This document shows, one piece after another, positions 51,448 through 60,049 of a stretch of 64,000 nucleotides of DNA. The DNA is from an uncultured SAR86 cluster bacterium. Lineage in GTDB: Bacteria; Pseudomonadota; Gammaproteobacteria; Magnimaribacterales; Magnimaribacteraceae. How positions within the stretch are numbered: position 1 is the first letter of the stretch; each line of letters opens with the position of its first letter. The translations under genes were made by a program, and so were the position numbers. Location of the stretch: positions 62,001-126,000 of the forward strand of contig CACLEZ010000001.1 in NCBI GenBank assembly GCA_902606175.1, in the 5' to 3' direction. Under the pieces are notes generated by a model. It was not told the origin of the DNA, searched no databases, and worked only from the letters and a program-made list of their open reading frames with translations.

Positions 51448-52526
51448 TGCCAAGAAAATTTAATTTTGGTGCTGGCCCGGCAACAATGCCTGAATCTGTT
51501 TTAACAGAGGTTCAAGAGGAGCTATTAGATTGGAATGGTCTAGGATTGTCTGTAATGGAAATAAGTCACAGAAGTCCAGAGTTCATAGAAATTGCTAAAC
51601 AAGCCGAAAGTGACTTTCGAGATTTATTATCTATTTCTGAAAATTATGCTGTTCTATTTACACACGGTGGAGCAACTATGCAAAATGCAATGGTCCCCCT
51701 CAATTTAGCATCTCCGGAAGGAAATGCTGATTATGTTAATAGTGGACACTGGGCAAAACGTTCCATCAAAGAGGCCGAAAGATACACCAATGTTAATATA
51801 GCTGCTACCTCTGAAGAAGAAGATTTTAAATACTTTCCTTCTCAAGAATCTTGGAAATTTTCTAGTAATTCATCTTATGTGCATTACACCCCTAATGAGA
51901 CTATTGGTGGTTTGTGTTTAAGAACACTACACAAATGTGATGTACCTGTTGTAGCTGATTATTCTTCAGGTATTCTTTCTGAACCAATTGACATAAGTAA
52001 ATTCTCCTTAATTTATGGAGGAGCTCAAAAAAATATCGGTCCTTCAGGCCTCGGTTTTGTGATCATAAAGAAAGACTTATTAGGAAAGGCGCAACCTATA
52101 ACTCCCAATCTTTTGAATTACACCTTAATTAGTGAAGGCGAGTCTATGTCTAATACTCCTCCAACTTTTGCTTGGTATGTTGCTGGTAAGGTATTTAAAT
52201 GGCTTAAATCTATGGGAGGAGTCGAAGCTATTTCAATAATAAATAATAGAAAAGCCAAAAAATTATACGACTATATCGATTCATCAGATTTCTATTCAAA
52301 TAATATAAATGTAGAAAATAGATCGATTATGAATGTTCCCTTTTTACTAAGGAACGATGATTTAAATGATAAGTTCCTTGAGGTATCCAAAAAAGCTGGT
52401 TTGTTGGCTTTGAAGGGTCACAGATCTGTTGGAGGTATGAGAGCTAGTATATATAACGGTCTGCCTGAAGAAGCAGTAGATGCCTTAATTGAATTTATGG
52501 ATTTCTTTCAGAGAGAACATAGTTAA
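51447..52526 (+). CDS. serC: SerC, phosphoserine aminotransferase
   Basis: PLP enzyme making phosphoserine from 3-phosphohydroxypyruvate; also acts in the PLP pathway. The N terminus RKFNFGAGPATMPESVL, THGGATMQNAMVP near residue 73, and the PLP-lysine in YGGAQKNIGPSGLGFVII near 196 are diagnostic. The end GGMRASIYNGLPEEAVDAL is also typical. The 359-residue length is normal. It is coupled to gyrA and six bases before pheA, the conserved order. Confidence 0.97.
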   Translation: MPRKFNFGAGPATMPESVLTEVQEELLDWNGLGLSVMEISHRSPEFIEIAKQAESDFRDLLSISENYAVLFTHGGATMQNAMVPLNLASPEGNADYVNSGHWAKRSIKEAERYTNVNIAATSEEEDFKYFPSQESWKFSSNSSYVHYTPNETIGGLCLRTLHKCDVPVVADYSSGILSEPIDISKFSLIYGGAQKNIGPSGLGFVIIKKDLLGKAQPITPNLLNYTLISEGESMSNTPPTFAWYVAGKVFKWLKSMGGVEAISIINNRKAKKLYDYIDSSDFYSNNINVENRSIMNVPFLLRNDDLNDKFLEVSKKAGLLALKGHRSVGGMRASIYNGLPEEAVDALIEFMDFFQREHS

Positions 52527-52532
52527 TTTGAG

Positions 52533-53609
52533 ATGTCTAAAAACAGTGATCTATCTAAAATCAGAGATAAAATTGATTCTATTGATAATAAAATACTATC
52601 TCTACTAAATGATCGTGCAGAACTAGCTATTCAAGCTGGGCAGGCTAAACAAGATTCTATTAAATATAAACCCGCCAGAGAATCTTCAATACTAAGTAGG
52701 GTAATGGATTTAAATGAAGGGCCTTTAGAGGCAGAACAAGTTAAAAATGTTTTTAATGAGATAATTTCGAGTTGTAGATCAACTGAATCGACTTTCACAA
52801 TATCTTATTTAGGTCCAGAAGGGACATTTTCAGAATCAGCACTTCAAGACCAATTTGGTAAATCAGTGGATAAGATTCCTGAGGAAACTATACGCTCAAT
52901 TTTTGAATCTGTTCATCGTGGAGAATCTGATTTTGGTATTGTGCCAATAGAAAACTCTACTGAAGGGTCTGTAAATTCTACTTTGGATTGTCTAGGCGAG
53001 TTCAATCTTAAAATTTGTGGCGAGATAGAAATGGAAATCCATCATAATCTATTGGGATATAACAAACCATTGCCCAAAGATGGATTTGAGATTCACGCTC
53101 ATGAACAAACTCTCGGACAATGCAGAGCATGGTTAGAATCTTATTGTCCCGGAGTGAAATTAGTAAGTGTAAGTAGTAATGCACAAGCAGCATCAAATGT
53201 TACAGAAGACAATACAGTCATTGCTATTGCAGGAGATCTTGCCGCAAAGAAATATGGTTTAGATATACTTAGTAAGGATATTGAAGATTATTCGAGCAAT
53301 ACAACGCGTTTTTTAACAATAGGCAATATAGAATCGGGACAAACTGATTCTGATAAAACATCTATTATGGCTACAACAAAGAATGAAGAGGGTGCTCTCT
53401 ATTCTTTACTGGAGCCTTTTAATAAATTAAGTGTCAATTTGTCTCACTTGACTTATAGGCCCTCAAAAGTAAATAAGTGGCAGTATTCGTTTTTTATAGA
53501 CTTTGATGGACACAAAGATGAGAGTCTATTAAAAGAATTATTACTAAATCTAGCTAGTAAGGAGATCGAAGTTAAGATTCTCGGTTCTTACCCAAAATCA
53601 TTAGGTTAA
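52533..53609 (+). CDS. pheA: PheA, chorismate mutase/prephenate dehydratase
   Basis: Bifunctional enzyme from chorismate to phenylpyruvate. Residues 1-90 are an AroQ-type mutase (LSKIRDKIDSIDNKILSLLNDRAELA). From about 93 the dehydratase follows, with ISYLGPEGTFSESAL, FGIVPIENSTEGSVN near 135 and SSNTTRFLTIG near 260. A C-terminal ACT domain (SIMATTKNEEGALYSLLEPF near 275) binds phenylalanine for feedback, with the LTYRPSK segment near 307. The 358 residues match the Pseudomonas type. Confidence 0.96.
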   Translation: MSKNSDLSKIRDKIDSIDNKILSLLNDRAELAIQAGQAKQDSIKYKPARESSILSRVMDLNEGPLEAEQVKNVFNEIISSCRSTESTFTISYLGPEGTFSESALQDQFGKSVDKIPEETIRSIFESVHRGESDFGIVPIENSTEGSVNSTLDCLGEFNLKICGEIEMEIHHNLLGYNKPLPKDGFEIHAHEQTLGQCRAWLESYCPGVKLVSVSSNAQAASNVTEDNTVIAIAGDLAAKKYGLDILSKDIEDYSSNTTRFLTIGNIESGQTDSDKTSIMATTKNEEGALYSLLEPFNKLSVNLSHLTYRPSKVNKWQYSFFIDFDGHKDESLLKELLLNLASKEIEVKILGSYPKSLG

Positions 53610-53612
53610 TTT

Positions 53613-54701
53613 ATGGATTTAAAAAAATTAGTTAACAAAGGAGTAGATAGTCTCAGTCCTTATGAGCCTGGCAAGCCAATTGAGGATCTAGAAAGGGATC
53701 TTGGAATCAAAAATGCAATTAAATTAGCCAGTAATGAGAATCCTATAGGCCCAAGTCCAAAGGTTTTGCAGTCAATAGATGCAATATTGAAAGAAACCCA
53801 TAGATATCCAGATGGGAATGCTACTAGGTTGAAAGACAGTATTGCTAAAAAATTTAATACTTCACCAAATCAAGTGACAATCGGTAATGGATCTAATGAC
53901 ATAATCGAGTTTATCGCTCGCATTTTTTTAGGGCCTGATGATAGTGCTATTTATTCAGAACATGCATTTGCTGTTTATCCATTAGTGGTAAGAGCTGTCG
54001 GAGCAAAGGGTATAGAAGTACCAGCTAAAGACTTTTCCCATGACCTGGAAGCGATGCTTAATGCTATAGAAGAAAATACAAAATTAATCTTTATAGCTAA
54101 TCCCAATAATCCAACTGGTTCTTTTGTTGAACTTGATGAGTTGATAGATTTTTTAGAAAAGGTGCCTGAAGATATAATAATATTATTAGATCAAGCCTAT
54201 TACGACTACTCATCGTTTGAAACTAGAGATGCTGATTTTGATATCTTAAAAAAATTTCCAAATCTCGTAATGAGTAGAAGTTTTTCAAAAGCTTATGGAC
54301 TTGCTGGATTTAGAGTTGGTTACTCCGTGTCGTCAGAAGGTATGGCTAATTACCTTAATAGAGTTAGACAACCATTTAATGCTAATTCACTTGCTCTTTA
54401 TGCTGCTGAGAAAGCTTTGGAAGATGATGAATACATGATCCAATGCCTCCAACTTAACTCTGATCAAAAGAAAGTACTTTATGAGGGTTTGAATTCTCAA
54501 GGATACGAATATCTTCCCAGTAGAGGAAACTTTATATCTTTTGACTGCAAGAAAGATTCAAGCGAGGCCTATAATAAATTACTTAATGAAGGAGTAATAG
54601 TTAGATCTTTGGGTGTATATAAAATGCCCAATTTTTTAAGGGTCTCCATCGGCTTGCCAGAAGAAAACCTTCTTTTTCTAGAGAAATTAAAACTAACTTA
54701 G
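53613..54701 (+). CDS. hisC: HisC, histidinol-phosphate/aromatic aminotransferase
   Basis: PLP aminotransferase of the HisC family. SNENPIGPSPKVL near residue 39, GNGSNDIIEFIARI near 90, FIANPNNPTGSFV near 160, LDQAYYDY near 193 and the PLP-lysine SRSFSKAYGLAGFRVGY near 222 are visible. The 362-residue length is normal. Embedded between pheA and tyrA, it may serve phenylalanine/tyrosine transamination as well as histidine synthesis. No other his synthesis enzyme is in the window except HisZ. Confidence 0.94.
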   Translation: MDLKKLVNKGVDSLSPYEPGKPIEDLERDLGIKNAIKLASNENPIGPSPKVLQSIDAILKETHRYPDGNATRLKDSIAKKFNTSPNQVTIGNGSNDIIEFIARIFLGPDDSAIYSEHAFAVYPLVVRAVGAKGIEVPAKDFSHDLEAMLNAIEENTKLIFIANPNNPTGSFVELDELIDFLEKVPEDIIILLDQAYYDYSSFETRDADFDILKKFPNLVMSRSFSKAYGLAGFRVGYSVSSEGMANYLNRVRQPFNANSLALYAAEKALEDDEYMIQCLQLNSDQKKVLYEGLNSQGYEYLPSRGNFISFDCKKDSSEAYNKLLNEGVIVRSLGVYKMPNFLRVSIGLPEENLLFLEKLKLT

Positions 54702-54707
54702 AATTAG

Positions 54708-55574
54708 ATGAGCAATATAAAAGAATTTGAAAATGTCTTAATCGTTGGTTTAGGACTAATCGGCGGATCGATTGCAAAGAAAATCAAAGATATAGATTAT
54801 TCTGCAAATGTGTATGGATTTGAAAAAAATCAAGAAATACTTAAGGAAGCAAAAAAAAAAGGTCTTATAACCAATGGTAAGGTAGTTGATCTTAAAGACT
54901 CTAAAAACCTATTAGTAATATTTTGTGTCCCAGTTTTGTCCTTCAGGCCGGCTTTGAACTCTGTCAAAAAATTCTTACCTTCTCAAAATATAGTATTTAC
55001 TGACACTCTGAGTGCAAAAACTGAAATTTTTAATACCTTATCAAATGAGTTTAATGGCATTTTAGGCAATTTTGTTTTATCTCATCCAATCGCAGGTTCT
55101 GAAAAAAGCAGTTTATATAATTCCAAGAAATCTCTATTTGAAAATCAAGTGGTTGTAATTTCACCTCACGAAAAAAACAATCAGGAAGATATTGATAAAG
55201 TCATTAATTTTTGGGGATTGTTAGGATCCTCTTCAAAGATTCTTTCCTACAAAGATCATGACTTCTTGTTTTCAAAAACAAGTCATTTACCGCACGTAAT
55301 ATCTTATTCTCTTACCGAGAGCTTATTTAAAAGTTTAGGAGAAAGAACTTTTGATTTCTCAGGTGGAAGTCTTGAGGATTACACACGTATTGCATCTAGC
55401 GACCCATTAATGTGGAAAGACATCTTGATTTCTAATCATCAAAATATTTTAGATTCCATAGAAGATTTTGAAGAAAGTCTTGCAAGCTTAAAAGACCTTA
55501 TTAAAAATAAAGATGAGAAAGCTTTAGTTGATTACTTTAATAAGGTAAAGATATTGAGAGATAATTCAGTCTAA
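54708..55574 (+). CDS. tyrA: TyrA, prephenate (arogenate) dehydrogenase
   Basis: NAD(P)-dependent dehydrogenase of tyrosine synthesis. The Rossmann motif VLIVGLGLIGGSIAKKIKD is at residues 10-28, with HPIAGSEKSS near 126, KTSHLPHVISYSL near 190 and SGGSLEDYTRIASSDPLMW near 222. It is monofunctional (288 residues), with no mutase or ACT domain. In Pseudomonas tyrA and aroA are fused; here a stop and four bases separate them. Prephenate versus arogenate preference is not readable. Confidence 0.94.
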   Translation: MSNIKEFENVLIVGLGLIGGSIAKKIKDIDYSANVYGFEKNQEILKEAKKKGLITNGKVVDLKDSKNLLVIFCVPVLSFRPALNSVKKFLPSQNIVFTDTLSAKTEIFNTLSNEFNGILGNFVLSHPIAGSEKSSLYNSKKSLFENQVVVISPHEKNNQEDIDKVINFWGLLGSSSKILSYKDHDFLFSKTSHLPHVISYSLTESLFKSLGERTFDFSGGSLEDYTRIASSDPLMWKDILISNHQNILDSIEDFEESLASLKDLIKNKDEKALVDYFNKVKILRDNSV

Positions 55575-55578
55575 TCTT

Positions 55579-56913
55579 ATGAACTTTAAAATTAAGAAAG
55601 GAAAGGGTGTGAGGGGCGAAATAACAATTCCTGGAGATAAGTCTATATCCCATAGGTCGATAATGTGTGCATCCCTTGCAGAAGGCAAATCAAAAATTTA
55701 TGGATTCTTAGAAGGAGAAGATTGTTTAGCCACCAAAATTGCCTTCAAGGACATGGGTATAAATTTCGAGTCAAATAATGATGAAATAGTAGTACATGGT
55801 TCAGGTTTATACGGATTGAAGAAACCAAAACAAGAGATTAATTTGGGAAATTCTGGAACATCTATTCGATTGCTGAGTGGAATATTATCTGCCCAGAAGT
55901 TTTCTTCCACTCTTATAGGAGATGAGTCTTTATCATCTAGGCCTATGAATAGAATTATAGAACCTCTGTCTTTGATGGGTGCAAATATAAAGTCTCAAAA
56001 CTCTGGAAGACCGCCTTTAGAAATTGGTAAGTCAGATATACTTAATTCAATAAACTATGACCTTCCTATTGCAAGCGCTCAAGTGAAATCATGTATTTTA
56101 TTTGCAAGTCTTTACTCTAAAGGAAAGACTATTGTCAGAGAGAAACAAACAACTCGTAACCACACAGAAATAATGTTTAAGCAATTTGGAGTACCTTTGA
56201 GTATTCGAGATACCAACGGTGGAAGAGACATTGAAATGTATTCTCCATCATACTTAAAAAGCACAGAAATCGATATACCAGGAGACTTTTCTTCTGCAGC
56301 TTTCTTTATTTTGGCAGCATTGATAATTCCTAATTCAAATCTAATTATTAAAAACGTTGGTATGAACGAAACTCGTACAGCATTATTAAATGCCTTTCAG
56401 GAAATGGGTGCTGAGATAGATATTATTAACAAGACTGGAGAATTTGAACCTCGTGCTGATTTAAAAGTTAAATTCTCAAAACTAAAGGGTATAAATCTTG
56501 ATACCAAGTTAGTACCTAATTTGATAGATGAATTACCTGCCTTCTTTATCGCTGCAGCAATGTCATCAGGTTCAACTGCTGTGAGAAATGCAGAAGAATT
56601 ACGGCATAAAGAATCTGATAGATTAGAGGCTATGGGAGATGTTCTTGGGTCACTCGGTGTTGATTTTAATATGTATCATGATGGAATAGATATAAATGGT
56701 CTAGATGACAATAATGCTTTCAGTTCTTATACAGGAGGGATAATAGAATCTTTCAGTGATCATAGAATAGCAATGTCTTCTGCAATTGCTTGTAGTCTCT
56801 TTGATCAAGAATCAATTATTCTTAATACTGATAATGTAAATACTTCATTTCCTACATTTTTAAATATTTCAGAACAAGTAGGCTTAGATATTAGTTTGGA
56901 AGAGAGTTCATGA
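55579..56913 (+). CDS. aroA: AroA, EPSP synthase
   Basis: 3-phosphoshikimate 1-carboxyvinyltransferase of the shikimate pathway. N-terminal IPGDKSISHRSIMCASLAEG near residues 17-36, LGNSGTSIRLLSG near 89, RPMNRIIEPL near 117, IASAQVKSCILFASL near 165 and the HKESDRLEAM motif near 341 identify it. The RPM and SAQVKS forms resemble the class II group found also in Pseudomonas. At 444 residues length is typical. It overlaps cmk by four bases. Confidence 0.96.
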   Translation: MNFKIKKGKGVRGEITIPGDKSISHRSIMCASLAEGKSKIYGFLEGEDCLATKIAFKDMGINFESNNDEIVVHGSGLYGLKKPKQEINLGNSGTSIRLLSGILSAQKFSSTLIGDESLSSRPMNRIIEPLSLMGANIKSQNSGRPPLEIGKSDILNSINYDLPIASAQVKSCILFASLYSKGKTIVREKQTTRNHTEIMFKQFGVPLSIRDTNGGRDIEMYSPSYLKSTEIDIPGDFSSAAFFILAALIIPNSNLIIKNVGMNETRTALLNAFQEMGAEIDIINKTGEFEPRADLKVKFSKLKGINLDTKLVPNLIDELPAFFIAAAMSSGSTAVRNAEELRHKESDRLEAMGDVLGSLGVDFNMYHDGIDINGLDDNNAFSSYTGGIIESFSDHRIAMSSAIACSLFDQESIILNTDNVNTSFPTFLNISEQVGLDISLEESS

Positions 56914-57572
56914 TACCCGTTATAACGATTGATGGTCCAAGTGGTTCTGGAAAGGGAACAATTGCACAAATGTTGGCTCTTGAATTAGATTGGAATATTC
57001 TAGACAGTGGCGCTTTATACAGAACTTTGGCTTATTTTATGAAAGAAAATGCTATCGATATTGAAAATTTTAAAGAAAACCAAGATTTTTTGAAAAAGAG
57101 ATTTCATGTCTCCTTTGATCCTGGAATTCCCGGTGAGCCAGTAAGAGTATTATTTGAAAATAAAGATATTACTGCGATAGTTAGAACCGAAGAGATGGCT
57201 AAAATAACTTCTAATTTAGCTGCAGAACCAATAATTAGAGAGTTTATTAAGCCTTGTCAGAGAGACTTTATGACTGCCCCTGGTCTCATTGCAGATGGTA
57301 GAGATATGGGAACTGTCATTTTTTCCGATGCAAAATATAAAATCTTTCTTACAGCTTCCGCAGAAGAAAGAGCTAAAAGAAGACAAACACAGTTGAAAAG
57401 ACAGGGCTTGGAGGTTAACATGCGTTCCCTTTTACAAGAGTTAGAGGATAGGGATCGTAAAGATACGGAAAGAGAACATTCCCCGTTAATCCCCGCTGTA
57501 GACTCTGTGGTAATAGATACAAGTAATTTAAACCCTGAAGGAGTGGTAAAGGTAATAAAAACTTACCTTTAA
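56910..57572 (+). CDS. cmk: Cmk, cytidylate kinase
   Basis: Phosphorylates CMP/dCMP. The P-loop IDGPSGSGKGTIAQMLA is at residues 7-23, LDSGALYRTLA near 35 and ADGRDMGTVIFSDAKYKIFL near 128 form the nucleotide sites, and the lid has ERAKRRQTQLKRQG. The 220-residue length is standard. It lies between aroA (overlapping) and rpsA, as in most gammaproteobacteria. Confidence 0.97.
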   Translation: MIPVITIDGPSGSGKGTIAQMLALELDWNILDSGALYRTLAYFMKENAIDIENFKENQDFLKKRFHVSFDPGIPGEPVRVLFENKDITAIVRTEEMAKITSNLAAEPIIREFIKPCQRDFMTAPGLIADGRDMGTVIFSDAKYKIFLTASAEERAKRRQTQLKRQGLEVNMRSLLQELEDRDRKDTEREHSPLIPAVDSVVIDTSNLNPEGVVKVIKTYL

Positions 57573-57580
57573 ATAAGAAT

Positions 57581-59266
57581 ATGGCAGCAAGCTTTGAACA
57601 ATTATTAGATGAGAATTTAAGTACGGTAATTATGAAACAAGGCAGTCTTGTGACTGGTATTGTGATAGACATTTTAGACAATCATGTAGTGGTTCATGTG
57701 GGATTAAAATCTGAAGCAGTGGTTCAAGTATCTGAATTTTATAATGAATCAGGAGAGCTGGAACTAGAAATAGGAGACGAAGTTCAGTTAACCCTTGAGT
57801 CTATTGAAGATGGTCATGGAAATACACGAGTTTCAAGAGAAAAAGCTATCAAGCAAGAAGTATGGAAGAGAATAGAAGACAGCTTGGCTAATGAATCCAT
57901 ACTTAAGGGCCTTATCACGGGTTCTGTAAAGGGAGGTATGACTGTAGATGTTCAGGGTATTAAAGCTTTTTTACCTGGATCGTTAGCTGAAGTTATGCCC
58001 ACAAAAGATCTAGAACATTTAGTAGGAAACTACGAAGAGTTCAAAGTAATCAAATTAGATAAAGATAAAAATAATGTAGTACTTTCTAGGAAAGCAGTTC
58101 TTCAGGAAGCAAATTCTGAAGAGAGAGAAAAATTGCTCTCAACATTAGCTGAAGGTCAAGTAATCAAAGGAGTTGTTAAAAACTTAACTGATTACGGAGC
58201 GTTTGTTGATTTAGGCGGAATAGATGGACTTCTTCATATTACAGATATTTCTTGGAGTAGAATCAACCATCCATCTGAGGCGATTAATATTGGAGAAAAG
58301 CTGGATGTAAAAATTATAAAATATGATCCTGAGCAGAAGAAGGTTTCTCTCGGTATGAAACAACTGATAGATGATCCTTGGGTTGGTATAGGATCAAAGT
58401 TTCCATTAAATACCTCTGTGATGGCAACCGTAACAAACCTAACTGACTATGGATTCTTCGCAGAGATAGAACAGGGAGTTGAAGGACTAGTTCATGTTTC
58501 AGAAATAGATTGGACAAATAAGAATATTCATCCTTCTAAAGTGGTGCAATTGAAAGATCAAGTAGAGGTAATGATTCTTGAAGTCGATGAAGAAAAGAGA
58601 AGAATTTCATTAGGTCTGAAGCAACTCAAAGAAAATCCATGGCAAGTTTTCGAGCATACTCATAATGAAGGAGATAAAGTAACCGGAGCTATCAAATCTA
58701 TTACCGATTTTGGAGTCTTCATAGAGCTAGATGGAGGAATTGATGGCTTAGTTCATCTCTCTGATATTGCTTGGGATGAAAGTGAAGAATCTGCAAGGTC
58801 ACTAAACAAAGGAGAACTAGTCGAAGCAATAGTTCTTTCTATTGAGGCTGATAGAGAAAGAATATCACTTGGAATAAAACAATTACTTTCTGATAGTTTT
58901 GGAGATTACGTAGATGCTAATAAAAAAGGTTCAAGGGTAAATGCGAAGATTATAGGATCTACAGAAGACAGAGTAGATCTTGAGTTGAGTGTAGATGTCA
59001 AAGGTTACCTGCCTATGAAAGATTATACAAATTCTATGTCAGATACTCCTCTAGAAGAGGGTGCTGAAATCGAAGTTGTTATTGCCAATATCAACAGAAA
59101 AGATCGAGAAATAATTTTGTCTCTTAGGGCTTTAGAAAAACAAGAAGAAAAAAGCGCTCTCAAAGATAATGCACTTAAGAATAAAGAAATAGAAGAAGCA
59201 ACAAAGTCTAATATCGGAGATCTTATTAAAGCAGAAATGCAAGATTCCGATAAAGAAGATGAATAA
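57581..59266 (+). CDS. rpsA: RpsA, 30S ribosomal protein S1
   Basis: RNA-binding ribosomal protein needed for initiation on structured mRNAs. Six S1 (OB-fold) domains span the 561 residues; domains 3-5 show repeated signatures such as LTDYGAFVDLGGIDGLLHI, VTNLTDYGFFAEIEQGVEGL and KSITDFGVFIELDGGIDGLV. The last domains are more diverged, as usual, and the tail is acidic/lysine-rich. It overlaps ihfB by eight bases. Confidence 0.98.
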   Translation: MAASFEQLLDENLSTVIMKQGSLVTGIVIDILDNHVVVHVGLKSEAVVQVSEFYNESGELELEIGDEVQLTLESIEDGHGNTRVSREKAIKQEVWKRIEDSLANESILKGLITGSVKGGMTVDVQGIKAFLPGSLAEVMPTKDLEHLVGNYEEFKVIKLDKDKNNVVLSRKAVLQEANSEEREKLLSTLAEGQVIKGVVKNLTDYGAFVDLGGIDGLLHITDISWSRINHPSEAINIGEKLDVKIIKYDPEQKKVSLGMKQLIDDPWVGIGSKFPLNTSVMATVTNLTDYGFFAEIEQGVEGLVHVSEIDWTNKNIHPSKVVQLKDQVEVMILEVDEEKRRISLGLKQLKENPWQVFEHTHNEGDKVTGAIKSITDFGVFIELDGGIDGLVHLSDIAWDESEESARSLNKGELVEAIVLSIEADRERISLGIKQLLSDSFGDYVDANKKGSRVNAKIIGSTEDRVDLELSVDVKGYLPMKDYTNSMSDTPLEEGAEIEVVIANINRKDREIILSLRALEKQEEKSALKDNALKNKEIEEATKSNIGDLIKAEMQDSDKEDE

Positions 59267-59537
59267 ATCTGATCTAATAAAAAAAATATCAGATAGAAAA
59301 GATCATCTCAATGAAGACGACTCTGATCAAACTGTAAATTTAATACTAAATTTGATTTCTAAATCTCTTTCTAATGGTGATAGGGTGGAAATAAGAAATT
59401 TTGGTACTTTTTCTATCAGATCAAGAGAACAGAGAATATCAAGAAATCCTAAAACTGGAACTTCAGTTTTAGTTAACCCGAAACATCATCCTTACTTCAG
59501 GGCTTCTAAGCATTTAAAGGAATCTTTAAACAAATAA
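59259..59537 (+). CDS. ihfB: IhfB, integration host factor beta subunit
   Basis: DNA-bending HU/IHF-family protein. The 92 residues begin MNKSDLIKKISDRKDHL and contain NGDRVEIRNFGTFSIRSREQ and the beta-arm RNPKTGTSVLVNPKHHPYFRAS. The first and second thirds match IhfB better than HU. It directly follows rpsA with an eight-base overlap, the conserved rpsA-ihfB pair. Confidence 0.96.
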   Translation: MNKSDLIKKISDRKDHLNEDDSDQTVNLILNLISKSLSNGDRVEIRNFGTFSIRSREQRISRNPKTGTSVLVNPKHHPYFRASKHLKESLNK

Positions 59538-59579
59538 AAAAGAAGAAGCTGTATAGTATCCTTAAGTAGTGAGGGGTAT

Positions 59580-59822
59580 ATGTCAGAGGATATAAAAAAT
59601 AAATTAAAACAAACCTTTGTAGACTCGATATCTGTTATGCAAGAGGCTATTGATCACAAAGATTATTATGATCTGTTAAAAGCATCTCTCTACTGTGGGT
59701 TCTTTTTTGTTTTACCAAGAAAATTTGCTGCAAAAATACAGAACGACATCTTGCTAAATTCCCTGCCTTGCAAGACTATTTTGAAGGCCTTGTATCTGAG
59801 AGTGGTTTTTGACACAAATTAA
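59580..59822 (+). CDS. Small uncharacterised protein
   Basis: No family recognised. The 80-residue protein is helical and charged at the N terminus (EDIKNKLKQTFVDSISVMQEAIDHKDYYDLLKAS broken by few hydrophobics), with a short hydrophobic patch YCGFFFVLPRKFA near residues 38-50. It has a GAGGGG ribosome site. A possible -10, TATAGT, lies just upstream in the 42-base gap after ihfB. Two bases separate it from lapA. In relatives no gene lies between ihfB and lapA, so it may be lineage-specific. Confidence 0.6.
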   Translation: MSEDIKNKLKQTFVDSISVMQEAIDHKDYYDLLKASLYCGFFFVLPRKFAAKIQNDILLNSLPCKTILKALYLRVVFDTN

Positions 59823-59824
59823 TA

Positions 59825-60049
59825 ATGGGCTTTTCTAGTACTCTCTTATTGATATTAACCATTCTTGTAGGTATTTATTCATTCGTTCTATTATCGCTTA
59901 ATAAATCAATAGTACATTTAGATTTATTATTTCTAGAATTAGATTTACAGCTTGGGTACGTAATCTTATGGTCTGCTTTGTTTGGAATATTGACTACAGC
60001 AGTTCTAGAATTAATTTTCTTTTCCACAAAAAGTAAAAAGGATGAGTAA
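59825..60049 (+). CDS. lapA: LapA-domain inner-membrane protein
   Basis: A 74-residue protein with two membrane helices (LLLILTILVGIYSFVLLSL and LGYVILWSALFGILTTAVLEL) and a cytoplasmic charged tail, matching the LapA (DUF1049) family. In E. coli LapA works with LapB to tune LpxC and lipopolysaccharide synthesis. Position downstream of ihfB agrees. The usual lapB neighbour is missing and pgi follows instead with an eight-base overlap. Domain assignment rests on topology and order. Confidence 0.75.
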   Translation: MGFSSTLLLILTILVGIYSFVLLSLNKSIVHLDLLFLELDLQLGYVILWSALFGILTTAVLELIFFSTKSKKDE

